A stretch of 64,000 bases of DNA. It comes from Maylandia zebra. Taxonomy: Eukaryota > Chordata > Actinopteri > Cichliformes > Cichlidae. The stretch lies in the NCBI RefSeq assembly GCF_041146795.1, contig NC_135168.1, positions 39,378,370 through 39,442,369 of the forward strand. The letters run 5' to 3'. The position numbers were made by a program, and so were the translations under genes. A model generated the notes under the pieces. That model was not told the DNA's origin. It saw only the letters and a list, made by a program, of their open reading frames with translations, and made no database searches. The stretch's first letter is position 1. Each line of letters opens with the position of its first letter. Shown in pieces: positions 61,701 through 64,000 of the stretch.

Positions 61701-63971
61701 GCTGTTTGCAGATTAACAGGATTACAGATTATGGATTACACTAGCGTCATTCTTACCCATTTAACCTTGACGCATGCCCTGCTGAAAAATTTCAGGCCTT
61801 TGCAAACACAAGACCAAGTTCAGTGTTAGTGTTTGAACACGATACTTGGCAGTGTTGTCCAGGACTGAACGCAAACAAGCCTATCTACTATTGGAGTGTC
61901 TTGTGTGTGTTTGCGTATGTGGTCACACCAGCAGCCCTTCGATGAGGGTCCTATGGATTAGCGCCCTCACTGTTTTTCCTTCGCCACAGCTTCCATGCCT
62001 TTGAACGCAACCCAACTCCAGCGTTTCCATGGGAAACGTGCAGTTGCCAAGTCCTGTGGCGATTGAGCGCTGAGGGTCATCGTTTATTTCTGTCTGACAG
62101 GAGCAAAGGGGGCAGATTGGAGAGGGGACAGCAGGGGGGGAGAAGAGGGGGAACTGTTGGGTCCTGAGGGGATGTGGAGGGCCTAAATCTCCTTTAAAAG
62201 TTTATTTGTCCAAGGGATCACCTACGGCGGAGTCTGACACTGGTTTGTTGGTGTTAATGTACCGACTGTCCTCGCAAATCCCTCAGACACTTAGTCGTAT
62301 TCACACTTTAAAAGAAGTGCAGCAGCAGTGTCGGGGAGGGAGGGGAGGGGGCAAAAAAGGGGGGGAGACGTGTGAAGCCGCATATGGTCGACCGTAGCGT
62401 TGTTTTTCCAGAGAGTTGTTACAGCTGAGGACTAGCCTCCATCCCCCTGCTCCTCTTTGTCTCTCATTAATCTAGCACTATGGCTCTGGCTTGTTTCCAG
62501 CGATGTAGAGCGAGCAGGTTTAAGTGACCACCCACCCTGAGGAAAAGCATCAGTCTGCCCCCGGTGTCACCTGCTAGTGTTTCTGCCTACATTTCACTCT
62601 GTCGCCTCGTGTCTATCAGCCGCTCTAAAATAATGAGCAAAGTGCTTTAATTGTAGTTTTCGAAGCGTCGGGATTGATGGTTATACTTTGGGATGAATCT
62701 CTCGCTAATTTCTCTTGTCTTGTACGAGTTGATCAACTTGTCCTTTCATTTGCTATTGTCTTTCATTTTTTCCTTTCTTACTACTCTGGTCTGCCATCTC
62801 TATTTAGGGAGGCTTTAGTCCACATGTGCAATTACAGAGTTCATATTTGGTCTGAGCTCTTTCCATCACCAAGAATGAAAAGGTTGGCTATGGGATCTGT
62901 GTTAGTCTCCTACTGCCGCTCCTTTATGCATGAGTTAGGACTCTGGCAGACTGGAACACCGTGGTGTCTGTGAACCCTTTTGGCTTCTCTTCACCTTACC
63001 CAATATGTCTGCTGGCTATACCTCTCATCAGCTTCTGCAAAGCATGAAATATTCATGTCCCCCTTGCTTTCTCCCTCTGCATTTTTGAATCTATTATTTT
63101 GAAGAAAGGAGCACAGGCACGTTTCCAGCTCTATCTCGGCCTCTTCCAAGGTATACGTAGCACATTAGGTGAGATGGGCATGCAGACATTTTGAGATCCA
63201 TTAGCCATTATTCGGTTTAGGTGCTTTATCTTCAGCCCCATCATGGTCTAATGTATTGTACTCTCTATTTAACGGGTCTGACCTCACTGCTTCGCACTCA
63301 AGGCCTTGAGATTTCCCTTTATTTGTGTCTGCTTCTCTCACTCCGCCTCTCAGGCCTTCTCTTTCTCTCTGCCTTCTTCCTTTCTTCAGCTGTAGCTCAC
63401 TGCATCGCAGTGTGAAGGTCAACATTGGGAGGCGGTCATCTCTACTGTGATTTGGGCAAGAAATGTGGTTTCCTGTGAGTCTGCTCAGTCTTTCCGCGCT
63501 GCCATTAGATCTGCTTCCAAGCCATGTTAACAGTGTCATTAAAGTCACAGCAGTGCTTATTGTCTCCCTGCAGACACGGCCAAAGATAGCATGTCTTCAG
63601 TCTGATTACACATTAACAGGAATTGACTTTAATATAGCTCTGATCGGGGCAGGCCACTATGGCTGGAAATGGAGAAATCTGAAAATATATACATCATTAG
63701 AAGGTTTATCATTTGGGGAGGAAACATTTTACTAATTAGCGTTCAACCAAACCGGTTAGGATTAATTTGTTTCTCTTTTTTGTTTCTTCCTGTTTTAAAA
63801 ACAAATCTTTTGGCATTTGACTATTCGTCAGAACAAAATAAATCTTTAGTGTCCATGTTCTTAATAGACCACTATAAATGTGTTACTTTGTTGTTAAATC
63901 TACATTGTTGTTTCTCTTATCACAAATATTCTTGTGTATTTCAATGTTTCTTCCTGCATATCTGCTGACAT
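55760..63971. other. Gene-poor stretch, no exon assigned
   Basis: No frame here has convincing splice sites plus protein similarity. A good acceptor occurs at 58,725 (TTTTTTTTGCAG) but the sequence after it is not recognisable as coding. Blocks such as 59,740-60,000 and 60,660-60,960 are free of repeats and of balanced composition, which would fit conserved regulatory DNA. This is inference. Confidence 0.4.
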
Positions 63972-64000
63972 ACGCTCACCGGCCAGTTCATTAGGTACAC
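63972..64000 (-). mobile_element. Terminus of a DNA element cut by the window edge
   Basis: ACGCTCACCGGCCAGTTCAT followed by TAGGTACAC is the complement of the end seen at about 48,915-48,945. It marks the beginning of another copy extending past the window. Confidence 0.65.

Noticed and set aside
1..64000. tRNA, rRNA or snRNA genes
   Set aside because: No sequence with the needed conserved boxes or cloverleaf was recognised on either strand by eye; a covariance-model scan was not possible.

Overview
The window is vertebrate, most likely from a percomorph teleost fish. It has compact, GT-AG-spliced vertebrate genes, interspersed repeats I recognise from fish genomes, long CA/TG microsatellites, and proteins that read as fish orthologues. 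No species can be named from the sequence.

Layout of the gene-rich left half. At 1.9-3.7 kb (+) lies a five-exon gene for a small transmembrane protein with one immunoglobulin domain. At 4.7-8.0 kb (+) is a complete six-exon ARL3-type small GTPase gene. At 10.5-10.9 kb (+) is a single-exon reading frame for an unrecognised 114-residue single-pass membrane protein, with a perfect RFX X-box about 0.5 kb upstream. At 13.05-19.38 kb (-) is the ruin of a soluble guanylate cyclase beta-2 gene (gucy1b2). Many exons are still legible, but stops, frameshifts, deletions and lost splice sites show it is a pseudogene. At 22.8-27.1 kb (+) is a complete myozenin-3 gene (myoz3, 250 aa) with a decayed LINE in its first coding-gene intron. 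At 28.0-33.3 kb (-) is a complete eleven-exon rbm22 (427 aa), tail-to-tail with myoz3. The myoz3-rbm22 pair matches the neighbourhood on human 5q33.

Right half. A CpG-rich block at 35.6-36.3 kb looks like a promoter and a non-coding first exon ending in a donor at 35,860. The following 28 kb has no exon I can assign. It is probably the long first intron or regulatory territory of a rightward gene whose coding exons lie outside the window. Within it, 45.8-49.0 kb is a cluster of DNA transposons. It includes a 1,032-bp hAT element with a perfect 8-bp target duplication, sitting inside an older repeat that itself interrupts another element. The last 29 bases are the terminus of a further element of that family.

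The genes do not form one pathway. ARL3 acts in ciliary lipid-cargo release, RBM22 in the spliceosome and myozenin-3 at the muscle Z-disc. I found no RNA genes and no CRISPR array. I found no sign of an undescribed multi-gene system. The strongest observations are the inactivated oxygen/NO-sensing cyclase, the nested transposons and the two unrecognised membrane-protein genes.
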